In this document: positions 43,198 to 52,506 of the stretch, piece after piece
How the letters are laid out: each line of letters starts with the position of its first letter
Position numbering within the stretch: position 1 is the first letter of the stretch
Assembly (NCBI RefSeq): GCF_000376105.1
Contig: NZ_AQWM01000002.1
Coordinates: 62,001-126,000, forward strand
Reading direction: 5' to 3'
From: Asticcacaulis benevestitus DSM 16100 = ATCC BAA-896
Lineage (GTDB): Bacteria; Pseudomonadota; Alphaproteobacteria; Caulobacterales; Caulobacteraceae
DNA: 64,000 nucleotides
Translations under genes and position numbers: made by a program
The notes under the pieces: model-generated
The model's input: the letters and a program-made list of their open reading frames with translations, nothing else
Told to the model about the DNA's origin: nothing
Databases searched by the model: none

Positions 43198-44118
43198 TTA
43201 GTCACCGACGACCGGCGCGACAAAATGGCTATTGGCTTTCAGGGCGATCCCCTTGCTGCCATTAACAGCCAGGGTGTACTGGCTGAGGAATCGCGTCCCC
43301 AATATGCCGTCGACGTTAAAATCACCGTCATGGCCCGCCGGGTCCATCAGCATGACAGGCAGGCTGTCCAGTTTTATGTCGCCAATGGCGAAGTTAGGCA
43401 TGGTGACCAAGCGCGTCGCGGTTGTCGCCCCTGTGACGCCGCGCCGCTTGAGATCACGATAAACCGCAAACCGGTCCCACAGCCCCTTTGATTTCACTAC
43501 GCGCGGAAATAGCAATAGCTCATCACTGCTCCCGGTATCCAGCAATACCTTCAGCGGGACACCGTCTATCACAACGGTCAGATAAATTTTCTGCGACTCC
43601 CCCGGATTTTCGGCACTCAGGTAAGACTTGACCGGCGTGAAATCGTGGAGGTCGTGCCATGCGCCGCGATAAAGACGAAGCTCCTTCGCCTCATAATCGA
43701 GTTGCGACGGCAGTGTCGTCAGAAACCCCGCCGGCAGAATACCCATTCGCCCATCCCTAACGCCGAAATTCGGAAAGCCGGTAAGGGCGACATTCGCCTG
43801 GCGCAGATTCGTGCCATAAACGATTTCATGCGCGGAATAGAGCGTAAGGGGCAGAACCTGGCCGCCCAGACCGTTGGTGTTCAATTTCCGGATAACAGGC
43901 AATTTCAGGGTCTGGGCGAGCTCGTCACGGACGCCGCTGCTGGAGGCCCCGGTATCTATCAAGAAGCTGTACGGCCCTTCTCGGTTGATCATCACATCGA
44001 TCAAGGGCTTACCGACCTCGGTAAATCTCAACGGAATATGGATAACATCGCTGGCATAAACCACGCCAGGAAAGCACATCGCCAAACCGACCAAAAGCGT
44101 ATGTCGCCTGTCGATCAT
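43198..44118 (-). CDS. Exported retropepsin-like aspartic protease
   Basis: These 306 residues have a short basic N-terminus and a hydrophobic segment ending at VVYAS, a probable signal peptide. Two DTG elements are visible: SFLIDTGASSSG and VLLDTGSSDELL, with the second half-domain including GDFNVDGILGTRFL, as in clan AA aspartic proteases. This is the same general design as the product of 34665-35681. It is convergent with thrC and divergent from the beta-helix protein gene at 44251, which may be its physiological partner (inference). Confidence 0.78.
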   Translation of the reverse strand: MIDRRHTLLVGLAMCFPGVVYASDVIHIPLRFTEVGKPLIDVMINREGPYSFLIDTGASSSGVRDELAQTLKLPVIRKLNTNGLGGQVLPLTLYSAHEIVYGTNLRQANVALTGFPNFGVRDGRMGILPAGFLTTLPSQLDYEAKELRLYRGAWHDLHDFTPVKSYLSAENPGESQKIYLTVVIDGVPLKVLLDTGSSDELLLFPRVVKSKGLWDRFAVYRDLKRRGVTGATTATRLVTMPNFAIGDIKLDSLPVMLMDPAGHDGDFNVDGILGTRFLSQYTLAVNGSKGIALKANSHFVAPVVGD

Positions 44119-44250
44119 GTCTAAGTCCTGTGATGCGTAACGGTTTTACATATGCCACCTACTCCCGTTTTACGTCAGATCGGATACAAAGGCTGCAAAA
44201 TCTTGCCCCTTTCGCTTGCTAAGCCCCTCGCTTCAACCGAGGGCTTCTCC

Positions 44251-45750
44251 ATGCGCGCTACCCGATTTTTCCTGCTGACAGGGCTAAGCCTCGTGCTGAC
44301 CACTCCCGCCTTTTCGCAAGGTATGGGAGGCGGGGGCATGGGGGGCGGCAATATGGGCGGCATGGGCGGAGGCCCGCCGCGCGGCGGCGGCAGGGGCAAG
44401 CCCGCCAGCGCCCCGGTCGATACCCGTCCGGCGCCGGCCGTTATCGCCGTATCGCAACGCCTCAAGGGCGTGCTGACCCTCGCTGGCGTGGCGAGAACCC
44501 TCAGTCACCAGAACATTCCGTCTGACAAGCCCGACGTGTCCGGCCTCTATGCCCTGCGCGGCGCGCAGATCATGCTCGACAGCGTTGATATCGCCACCAC
44601 CGGCACGGCCTCGCTGGTGGCAGATACACGCGCCTATGGCATGAATTCGGCTCTGCTGATCGACAGCGGCGCCCAGGTGCTGATGACCGGCGGCCATATC
44701 GCCACGCTCGGACAAGGGGCCACCGCCGCCTATGTCAGCGGCGAAGGCTCCGCGCTCAAGCTGGAGGGTGTGGCCCTGGCGACGCAAGGCACCGGCGCCT
44801 ACGGGCTTGAGGTCCGGCCCGGCGCCAGCCTTGTGGCCAGTAAGATTTCCGTCGCCACAGTATCCGATCATGCCACGGCGCTTTCGGTCATGGGGCGCGG
44901 CCAGCCTGTGCGGATCAGCGACAGCCAGTTTGTCACCGAAGGGCCTTTGTCGCCTGTCATTTCGCTATCCGGCGATCTGGAAGTCGAACGCATTTCCGCC
45001 AGGGCCGGACGCGCCGATGGGCTGGTCATCGATGGCCAGCACCGTGCCAGCTTTATCGACAGCGGCCTTTCCGGCGATGGTTATGGCGTGATGATCTATG
45101 AGGCGCCACAGGATGACGGCGTGCCGCTTTCAGGCCCTCAAGGTGGTATGGATCGAGGTGGTCGTCGTCCTGGCGGCGGAGAACCTCCAGCCGGCGAACG
45201 CCCCAGAGACGCGAAGGCGGGGATGCGCCCCGCCATGGAGATGATGGGGCCACCGGAGGATCATACCGCCGCTCTGACCTTCACGGGCGGGCATCTTAGT
45301 GGCCGGCGCGCCGGCTTTTACGTCACAAACATCCGTACACAGATTAAACTGGATGAGGTCGAGCTGACCACAGCCAGCGGCGTCATTTTGAAGGCGGCAG
45401 CGGACCAGTGGGGTGAGCTGGGACGCAATGGCGGCGACGCCACCCTGACGGTCAGCCATCAGATGCTGACCGGCGATTTCGTCACCGACGCCATTAGCCA
45501 TATCGCGGTAAACCTGAGCGAAAATTCCCATCTGACCGGCAAGACCACGCGCAACACCGATGTCGCGCTCGACGCGTCCAGTCGCTGGACGCTGACCGCC
45601 GATGCCGCGGTTGGCAAGCTGACGGGTGATCCGGCCCAGATCGACAGCCAGGGCCACACGCTGAGCTATGACAAGTATCGCAATCCGGCGCTGAACGGCC
45701 AGACCCTGCCGCTCCCCGGCGGCGGTCAATTGGTGCCAGGCGGCTTGTAG
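44251..45750 (+). CDS. Secreted Gly-rich beta-helix protein, unknown function
   Basis: These 499 residues start with a clear signal peptide (MRATRFFLLTGLSLVLTTPAFS). A Gly/Met-rich linker (GMGGGGMGGGNMGG...) and a repeat-rich body (about 70-490) with many short beta-strands ending in Gly/Asp/Ser turns follow, as in right-handed beta-helices and autotransporter passengers. A second Gly/Pro/Arg-rich insert lies at about 300-345. The last part (ALDASSRWTLTADAAVGKLTGD, PALNGQTLPLPGGGQLVPGG) resembles the tail of carbohydrate-binding or adhesin-like beta-helix proteins. No beta-barrel translocator is present. Upstream extension to 44152 would remove the signal from the N-terminus, so 44251 is preferred. 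Confidence 0.72.
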   Translation: MRATRFFLLTGLSLVLTTPAFSQGMGGGGMGGGNMGGMGGGPPRGGGRGKPASAPVDTRPAPAVIAVSQRLKGVLTLAGVARTLSHQNIPSDKPDVSGLYALRGAQIMLDSVDIATTGTASLVADTRAYGMNSALLIDSGAQVLMTGGHIATLGQGATAAYVSGEGSALKLEGVALATQGTGAYGLEVRPGASLVASKISVATVSDHATALSVMGRGQPVRISDSQFVTEGPLSPVISLSGDLEVERISARAGRADGLVIDGQHRASFIDSGLSGDGYGVMIYEAPQDDGVPLSGPQGGMDRGGRRPGGGEPPAGERPRDAKAGMRPAMEMMGPPEDHTAALTFTGGHLSGRRAGFYVTNIRTQIKLDEVELTTASGVILKAAADQWGELGRNGGDATLTVSHQMLTGDFVTDAISHIAVNLSENSHLTGKTTRNTDVALDASSRWTLTADAAVGKLTGDPAQIDSQGHTLSYDKYRNPALNGQTLPLPGGGQLVPGGL

Positions 45751-45762
45751 GGCGAACGCAAA

Positions 45763-45794
45763 AGCGCCTCTTTATCCGCGGATAATGAGGCGCT
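45763..45794. terminator. Hairpin between convergent genes, probable terminator
   Basis: AGCGCCTC-T-TTATCC-GC-GGATAA-T-GAGGCGCT is a nearly perfect 14-pair stem. A short U-run (TTTTGC) follows on the minus strand, and none on the plus strand. It sits 12 bases after the beta-helix gene and 33 bases after the reductase gene stop. Confidence 0.65.
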
Positions 45795-45826
45795 GAAAGC
45801 ATAGGCAGGCGGGGGGCATGGCCCCG

Positions 45827-46969
<1,143 letters not shown>

Positions 46970-47045
46970 TTAAACTGAAAGACGCTATAAAGGGGCGTCT
47001 GGTTAAGGGCAACTGAGGCTATGTAGCCAAGTCGGGGATTTGTAG

Positions 47046-48008
47046 ATGTCGCGTGATCGCTTGCCGCCGCTGTCGGCGCTTCGGGTTTTTGAAGCCGCCG
47101 CCCGCCATGAGAGTTTCAAACAGGCCGCCGAAGAGCTGTTTGTGACGCCCGGCGCGGTGTCGCAGCAAATTCGCCTTCTGGAAGAGCACGTTGGCGTTGA
47201 ACTGTTTGTGCGCGATGGCCGCCGCGTTGTGCTTTCCGAAGCCGGTAAGGCCTCGGCGCAGATTTTGAAAGAAGCCTTCGAGAAGATGTTCGAGGCCACG
47301 CGCCTGATGAAACAGGGCAACCAGAAGGGCCGCGTCACCGTTTCCGCCGCGCCCAGCTTCGCTGCCAAGTGGCTGATGCCGCGCCTTTATGACTTTAGCG
47401 CCGCTAATGAAGATATCGACGTCTGGGTGAGTGCTGACATGGCGCCGGTCGATTTCGCCGTGTCCGATATCGATCTGGCCGTCCGTTACGGCAATGGCCA
47501 CTACAACGGGCTGCATGTCGAGCATCTGCTGGCCGAGGCCGTCGTGCCAGTGTGCTCGCCCTTGCTGTTCGAGGCCGCGCCCATCAAAAAACCGGCCGAT
47601 CTGGCGCACCACGTCCTGCTGCACGATGTCGGTGCCGAAACCGATCCGAGCTGCCCGGACTGGCCGATGTGGCTCAAGGCGCATGGCGTTGAAGGCGTCG
47701 ATGCGTCGCGCGGCCCGCGTTTCAACCAGTCGAGTATGGTGATCGAGGGGGCGGTTGCCGGTCGCGGCGTGGCCCTGGCCAAGCGCACCATCGCCGAGGC
47801 CGATCTGAAGGCCGGCCGGCTGATGATCCTGTTTGACGAAAAGGACAAGCCGCTGGAATACGGCTACTATCTGGTCTGGCCGCAAACGCGCGAACCCACC
47901 CCGGCGCAACTGCGCTTCATGGAGTGGCTGCGTGGCGAGGCCAGTCGCATCGACGGCGCGCCGAGCGCGCAGACCGAACCGCCGGTTTTCGCCGCCATGG
48001 ATATTTAG
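47046..48008 (+). CDS. LysR-family regulator, GcvA-like
   Basis: These 320 residues start with the LysR winged helix (LPPLSALRVFEAAARHESFKQAAEELFVTPGAVSQQIRLLE), whose wording is closest to the GcvA subgroup. The effector-binding domain follows (RVTVSAAPSFAAKWLMPRL, GVALAKRTIAEADLKAGRL). It is divergent from the ferredoxin-NADP reductase gene, separated by 121 bases containing an inverted repeat. A redox or nitrogen cue is possible. No ligand can be read from sequence. A GGGGA ribosome site lies eight bases before the ATG. Confidence 0.88.
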   Translation: MSRDRLPPLSALRVFEAAARHESFKQAAEELFVTPGAVSQQIRLLEEHVGVELFVRDGRRVVLSEAGKASAQILKEAFEKMFEATRLMKQGNQKGRVTVSAAPSFAAKWLMPRLYDFSAANEDIDVWVSADMAPVDFAVSDIDLAVRYGNGHYNGLHVEHLLAEAVVPVCSPLLFEAAPIKKPADLAHHVLLHDVGAETDPSCPDWPMWLKAHGVEGVDASRGPRFNQSSMVIEGAVAGRGVALAKRTIAEADLKAGRLMILFDEKDKPLEYGYYLVWPQTREPTPAQLRFMEWLRGEASRIDGAPSAQTEPPVFAAMDI

Positions 48009-48019
48009 GGAACAGGCCA

Positions 48020-49027
48020 CTAGTCCGCCGCCATCCATGGCGGGACAGGCAGGCCTTTTTCACGCAGGAAGGGCGGATTGAAGATCTTCGAGGCATAGCG
48101 GTTGCCATAGTCGCACAGCATGGTGACGATGGTCTTACCCGGCCCTAAGTCCCGGGCCATCTTCATGGCGCCGACGATATTGAGCGCGGCCGAGGTGCCA
48201 AGGCACAGGCCTTCGTTTTCGATCAGATCATAGAGCACCGGCAGCCATTCCGAATCCGCCACCTGATACGAGCGATCAACGGTGATCCCTTCGAGATTGG
48301 CGGTGATGCGGCCCTGACCGATACCTTCAGTGATCGAGGTGCCTTCGGATTTCAGCTCGCCCGTGGTGTAATAGCTGTAAAGCGCCGCGCCAAACGGATC
48401 GGCCAGACCGATCTGGATGTCCGGGTTCTTTTGCTTGAAATAGAGGCTTAAGCCCCCGAGCGTACCGCCCGAACCGACGGCGCAGATAAAGGCGTCGATC
48501 TTGCCATCGGTCTGCGCCCAGATTTCCGGGCCGGTGGCGTCGATATGGGCCTGCCGGTTGGCGGTGTTGTCGAACTGGTTGGCCCATATGACGCTTTCGC
48601 CGGCATCGCGCAGCTCTTGCGCCAGGGTGCCGGAATAGCGGACATAGTTGCCGGGATTGGCGTAAGGCAGGGCGTCGACCTCGATCAACTCGGCGCCGAA
48701 AGCCCGGATCGCGTCCTTTTTCTCCTGCGCCTGTGTGCGCGGAATGACGATCTTGGCCTTGTAGCCCAGGGCCTTGGCGACCATGGCCAGGCCGATGCCG
48801 GTATTGCCGGCTGTGCCTTCCACAATGGTGCCGCCCGGCTTCAGCGAGCCGTCGGCCTCGGCGGCGCGGATGATCCACAGCGCGGCGCGATCCTTGATCG
48901 ACTGGCCGGGGTTAAGGAATTCCGCCTTGCCGTAGATCTCGCAGCCGGTCGCCTCGCTGGCCGCCTTCAGGCGGATCAGAGGGGTATCGCCGATGAGATC
49001 GACAACGGAAGGTACAGTCTTGGCCAT
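48020..49027 (-). CDS. cysK: Cysteine synthase (O-acetylserine sulfhydrylase) CysK-like
   Basis: This PLP enzyme makes cysteine from O-acetylserine and sulfide. These 335 residues show LIGDTPLIRL, NPGQSIKDRAALWII with the PLP Lys, EGTAGNTGIGLA (the phosphate and substrate loop, with Glu-Gly-Thr-Ala in place of the usual Glu-Pro-Thr-Ser), AVGSGGTLGG and GTSAALNIVGA. The changed loop is typical of a CysK-like subgroup in alphaproteobacteria, so strict O-acetylserine specificity is likely but not certain. It uses sulfide from the operon at 52507-57138. It is divergent from thrB. Confidence 0.9.
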   Translation of the reverse strand: MAKTVPSVVDLIGDTPLIRLKAASEATGCEIYGKAEFLNPGQSIKDRAALWIIRAAEADGSLKPGGTIVEGTAGNTGIGLAMVAKALGYKAKIVIPRTQAQEKKDAIRAFGAELIEVDALPYANPGNYVRYSGTLAQELRDAGESVIWANQFDNTANRQAHIDATGPEIWAQTDGKIDAFICAVGSGGTLGGLSLYFKQKNPDIQIGLADPFGAALYSYYTTGELKSEGTSITEGIGQGRITANLEGITVDRSYQVADSEWLPVLYDLIENEGLCLGTSAALNIVGAMKMARDLGPGKTIVTMLCDYGNRYASKIFNPPFLREKGLPVPPWMAAD

Positions 49028-49135
49028 ATGCGGATTCCTTTTCCGGGATGCGGCTAGCTAACAGATCAGCCCCGCTAACCCAAGCGATGGATTCTAAGCC
49101 AGCGATTTAGTCATTCTGTGCCAGGGGAGCAAGTA

Positions 49136-49158
49136 AATTTGCGATCAATTCGCAAATT
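49136..49158. promoter_or_regulatory. Inverted repeat AATTTGCGA-N5-TCGCAAATT, candidate operator
   Basis: A perfect nine-base inverted repeat with a five-base spacer in the cysK-thrB divergent gap. Because neither gene ends here, a terminator role is unlikely. Confidence 0.5.
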
Positions 49159-49182
49159 GCCGCTTGCGGATGGTCTTGCAAC

Positions 49183-49201
49183 CATTTGGACTTGCCAAAT
49201 G
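49183..49201. promoter_or_regulatory. Inverted repeat CATTTGG-N5-CCAAATG, candidate operator
   Basis: A second, perfect seven-base inverted repeat with the same five-base spacer as the one at 49136. It ends 60 bases before the thrB start. The pair may bind one or two dimeric regulators. Confidence 0.45.
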
Positions 49202-49261
49202 ATGACGAATGGGGTTCATCGGCCTTCGCACCGTTGAGGCATAACAGGGGTTACGAGGTTT

Positions 49262-50227
49262 ATGGCTGTCTTTACGCAGGTTTCGCTGGAGGACGCCCGT
49301 GCCTATCTCGCTGATTATGATATCGGCGAGGTGCTGCATCTCGAAGGTATCGAGGAAGGTGTCTCCAACACCAATTTCAAGGTCGAAGCCACGTCTGGTC
49401 TTTACGCGCTCACGCTTTTCGAGGCCGCGACGCCGGAAGACGGCCTGCCGTGGTTCATGGACTACACCCTCTATCTCGACCGCAAGGGCTATCCGGCGCC
49501 GGGGCCGGCGCTCAAGCGCGATGGTCAAAGCCTTGGCCGCATCAATGGCAAGAGTTGCGCCCTCATCAAATGGCTGCCCGGTCGCTGGCCGCGCAATCCC
49601 GATACGCGCCACGCCACATCCGCCGGCGAATATCTGGCGAAGCTGCATCTGATCGGCGGCGATTTCCCCCAGATACGCGAAAATTCGATGGGTCTGGCGG
49701 CGTGGCCGGGCCTGATCGCGCGCTGCGAACCGAGGGCGGCGGGCTCACTGCGCGCCCAGGATATCCTTGCCGAATTCCGCGAAGAACTGGGGTTTCTGCA
49801 AACCCACTGGCCATCAGGCTTACCTGTGGGCGCCATCCATGCTGATTATTTCACCGACAATGTACTGATGAGCGATGACGGCAAGGTCACCGGCGTGATC
49901 GACTATTATTACGCCTGCACCGACGCCTACGCCTATGATCTGGCGGTCTCGCTCAATGCCTGGGGCTTTACGCCGGGCGGCCAGCCCATGCCGCAGATGA
50001 TCTCGGCCTTTATCAAGGCCTATCATGCCACGCGGCCGCTGTCCGAAGCCGAGGTCAACGCCCTGCCTTTGTTCGCGCGTGGCTCGGCGGTGCGCTTTAC
50101 CCTGACGCGGCTCTATGACCTGCTCAACCACGATCCGTCATGGGTGGTGAAGCCGAAAGACCCGGAAGCCTTTTACCGCCGGCTCGATTATCACCGCGGC
50201 ATCAAGACAGGCCACACCTATTTTTAG
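49262..50227 (+). CDS. thrB: Homoserine kinase, aminoglycoside-phosphotransferase fold
   Basis: ThrB phosphorylates homoserine for ThrC. These 321 residues are of the type II (APH/choline-kinase-like) homoserine kinase found in alphaproteobacteria, not the GHMP type. Signatures are EGVSNTNFKVEATSG, GKSCALIKWLPGRW, GAIHADYFTDNVL with the catalytic Asp, and VTGVIDYYYACTDAYAYDLAV. GAGG lies three to four bases upstream of the ATG. The stop codon overlaps a perfect palindrome (50226-50242). Confidence 0.93.
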   Translation: MAVFTQVSLEDARAYLADYDIGEVLHLEGIEEGVSNTNFKVEATSGLYALTLFEAATPEDGLPWFMDYTLYLDRKGYPAPGPALKRDGQSLGRINGKSCALIKWLPGRWPRNPDTRHATSAGEYLAKLHLIGGDFPQIRENSMGLAAWPGLIARCEPRAAGSLRAQDILAEFREELGFLQTHWPSGLPVGAIHADYFTDNVLMSDDGKVTGVIDYYYACTDAYAYDLAVSLNAWGFTPGGQPMPQMISAFIKAYHATRPLSEAEVNALPLFARGSAVRFTLTRLYDLLNHDPSWVVKPKDPEAFYRRLDYHRGIKTGHTYF

Positions 50228-50242
50228 GTGCATTATGCACCT
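50226..50242. repeat. Perfect palindrome at the thrB stop
   Basis: AGGTGCAT-T-ATGCACCT covers the thrB stop codon. With a single unpaired base, hairpin formation would be limited, so a protein-binding site is also possible. No U-run follows. Confidence 0.45.
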
Positions 50243-50484
50243 GATACCGCAAAGCCACACTCGTCACATTTGAAACCTTCACCGCTTGACCCGTGTATAA
50301 AACAGGCAGATGAAGCCCGCATGACCCAAGCGTATAGCCACATCCAGCCGAACCAGATGCCATCCTCGAAAGAGGTCGGCACCTTTGCGGCTGCGCTACG
50401 CCCACAAGCACTCCGCAATTGGAGCGACCGTGGACAGGGCTGTAGGATGAAAGACTAGGATCACCCGATCTTTAGCTTTTGTGC
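50243..50484. other. Gap before rtcB, possible small RNA region
   Basis: No convincing gene is present. A minus-strand frame (50418 to 50233) ends FKCDECGFAVSG, but it lacks a start with a ribosome site. On the plus strand the sequence ends in a high-quality terminator (50485-50514), and inside it GGGCTG...CAGCCC (about 50436-50488) could close a structured RNA. This is either a long 3' end of the thrB transcript or a separate small RNA in front of an RNA ligase gene. Confidence 0.35.
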
Positions 50485-50514
50485 AGCCCTTTTGACCCGG
50501 TCAAAAGGGCTTTT
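50485..50514 (+). terminator. Intrinsic terminator upstream of rtcB
   Basis: AGCCCTTTTGA / TCAAAAGGGCT is a perfect 11-base-pair stem around CCCGG, followed by TTTTC. It terminates plus-strand transcription 77 bases before rtcB, so rtcB needs its own promoter in 50515-50590. Confidence 0.88.
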
Positions 50515-50591
50515 CTCATGCTTCGTTGCCCTACCGCATCGCGGCTTGAGCGCGTTAAATCCGGGATAATCAACTAAGAAAGGAGAAAGAC

Positions 50592-51818
50592 ATGCAAGTC
50601 TTTCAAGGGGCCAGAGGTGGCCTAATCAAGGCATGGATTGACGGTGTGGCGGTTGAGGATCAGGCGCGCAAGCAGCTCGATAATATCGCCGCCATGCCGT
50701 TTATCCATAAGCACGTCGCCATCATGCCGGATGTTCACTGGGGCATGGGCGCCACCATTGGTTCGGTCATCCCGACCAAGGGCGCGATCATTCCGGCGGC
50801 GGTTGGGGTCGATCTCGGCTGCGGCATGATGGCCATCCGTACCACTCTCAATGCGTCTGATCTGCCTGACAATCTGTCGGGCCTGCGGACAGCGATCGAG
50901 CAGCGGATTCCGCACGGGCGGACGGACAATGGCGGGCGCAACGACCGGGGTGCGTGGGGTGAAGTGCCGGAAGCCCAAACCGAGGTCTTCAAGGGTTTGA
51001 GTGGCGAACTGCAAAAGATCGTGGACAAGCATCCGAAGATTTCGCAATCGGCATCACGGGCACATAATCATCTGGGGACGCTCGGTACCGGCAACCACTT
51101 CGTCGAGGTTTGCCTCGACGAAAACGACGCCGTCTGGATCATGCTGCACTCCGGTTCGAGGGGGATCGGCAACCGGATCGGTTCGTACTTCATCGAACGC
51201 GCCAAGCACGAAATGAAGCGGTGGTATATCAGCCTGCCCGACGAAGACCTCGCCTATTTGCCGGAAGGTTCCGACCTGTTCGGCGACTATATGGGTGCGG
51301 TGTCGTGGGCGCAGAGGTTCGCACGGGCCAACCGGGAACTGATGATGACAGCGGCCCTTGCGGCTTTGTCGGCATCGGTACCGAAGCGCTTCACCAGCGA
51401 CTGCGAAGCCGTCAATTGTCACCATAATTACGTGGCGCATGAGCGGCATTTCGGTTCGGACGTGCTGGTAACCCGGAAGGGTGCCGTGCGGATCACGCCG
51501 GAAACGCTGGGCATCATTCCGGGCTCGATGGGCGCCAAGTCGTTCATCGTGCGCGGAATCGATGGCCAGGCGGCAGCCGAGGCCCTGTGTTCGTGTTCAC
51601 ACGGCGCAGGCCGGGCGATGTCACGGTCGGAAGCCAAGCGGCGGTTCACGCTGGAAGACCACGCCCTGGCCACGGCCGGCGTGGAGTGCCGGAAGGATTC
51701 CGAGGTGGTCGATGAGACGCCGGCCGCCTACAAGGATATCGACGCGGTAATGAAGGCTCAGGCCGATCACGTCGAGATCGTGCATACTCTTAAGCAGGTT
51801 GTTTGCGTGAAGGGTTAG
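50592..51818 (+). CDS. rtcB: RNA-splicing ligase RtcB
   Basis: RtcB joins a 2',3'-cyclic phosphate or 3'-phosphate RNA end to a 5'-hydroxyl end using GTP and Mn2+, for RNA repair. These 408 residues have all metal and guanylylation residues: GVDLGCG (D74, C77), TGNHF (H169), HSGSRG (H186), NCHHNY (H277/H278), SHGAGR (H337, guanylylated) and a C-terminal KG. It is a group with an 'MPDVHWGMGATIGSV' N-terminus. AAGGAG lies eight bases before the ATG. No rtcA, rtcR or archease gene is adjacent. Confidence 0.95.
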   Translation: MQVFQGARGGLIKAWIDGVAVEDQARKQLDNIAAMPFIHKHVAIMPDVHWGMGATIGSVIPTKGAIIPAAVGVDLGCGMMAIRTTLNASDLPDNLSGLRTAIEQRIPHGRTDNGGRNDRGAWGEVPEAQTEVFKGLSGELQKIVDKHPKISQSASRAHNHLGTLGTGNHFVEVCLDENDAVWIMLHSGSRGIGNRIGSYFIERAKHEMKRWYISLPDEDLAYLPEGSDLFGDYMGAVSWAQRFARANRELMMTAALAALSASVPKRFTSDCEAVNCHHNYVAHERHFGSDVLVTRKGAVRITPETLGIIPGSMGAKSFIVRGIDGQAAAEALCSCSHGAGRAMSRSEAKRRFTLEDHALATAGVECRKDSEVVDETPAAYKDIDAVMKAQADHVEIVHTLKQVVCVKG

Positions 51819-51822
51819 AAGA

Positions 51823-51855
51823 AGCGTCTGTGGCTCCGGTCACGGGCGCTTTTTC
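51823..51855 (+). terminator. Intrinsic terminator of rtcB
   Basis: AGCGTCTGTGGC and GTCACGGGCGCT pair over 12 positions with three G-U pairs around TCCG, followed by TTTTTC. It begins five bases after the rtcB stop. Confidence 0.85.
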
Positions 51856-51918
51856 TTTACTCAGCCACTCAGCACCATTTGGCCACTCCCGGGGAGGGGC
51901 ATGGTGTGACAATAAATC

Positions 51919-52335
51919 CTATGGCCTGAAGAACAGGCCGAGCTTCAGGCTCTCGCCGATCCGGCTAGCGCGGATCATGAAATATTCCACCGCCGCCTCG
52001 GAAGGCGCGATATCGCGCAGGGTCTGCTCGAACAGATACAGCCATTCACCGAAATGCGCCGGCTCGATGGTCGAGACCTTCATGTGCGCCTGCATCGGCC
52101 GACCGGAATAGACACCGGCGTTCAGTGCCACGGATTCCCAGAATGACTTGAGTTTGGCCAAGTGATCGGGCCAGTCATCGACCGCGCCGTTAAACACCGA
52201 CCCCAGTTGCGGATGTACGCGCACGCGCGCATAAAATTCGTCGACTAGCTTCGAAATAAAGGCTTCATCCACACCGATGGCGGCGGCGTCTTGGCGGATT
52301 TTCTGGCGGGCGGCGATAGCGTGTTCTGAGCTCAT
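51919..52335 (-). CDS. Group III truncated haemoglobin
   Basis: These 138 residues follow the group III truncated globin pattern: LVDEFYARVRVHPQLGSVFN, DDWPDHLAKLKSFWESV, YSGRPMQAHMKV and IEPAHFGEWLYLFEQT, which contains the proximal haem His (AHF). Group III globins are thought to act in oxygen or reactive-species chemistry in microaerobic conditions; the precise role is not settled. The ATG at 52335 is preferred over GTG at 52341. It is convergent with rtcB. Confidence 0.92.
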   Translation of the reverse strand: MSSEHAIAARQKIRQDAAAIGVDEAFISKLVDEFYARVRVHPQLGSVFNGAVDDWPDHLAKLKSFWESVALNAGVYSGRPMQAHMKVSTIEPAHFGEWLYLFEQTLRDIAPSEAAVEYFMIRASRIGESLKLGLFFRP

Positions 52336-52506
52336 GCCCACACTCTATCATGCTGACAGGCTTTGGCCTATGCGACGGGTTGTCTTACTTGTTAAGGTCA
52401 TTCTCACAGAATAGCGAGCCTTTAGCCGCCCTAAACCCTCAGGCGACAAACCATCGCTTTAATTTGGCGCCACAAAACCTTACATAGAAGCCTGGTAAAG
52501 GGGATC

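Noticed and set aside
44152-44250. Beta-helix protein starting at 44152
   Set aside because: This would bury the signal peptide behind 33 residues; the ATG at 44251 begins right at it.
50233-50418. Small zinc-binding protein on the minus strand (FKCDECGF)
   Set aside because: Only one CxxC pair, no start codon with a ribosome site, and the opposite strand has terminator-bounded RNA features.
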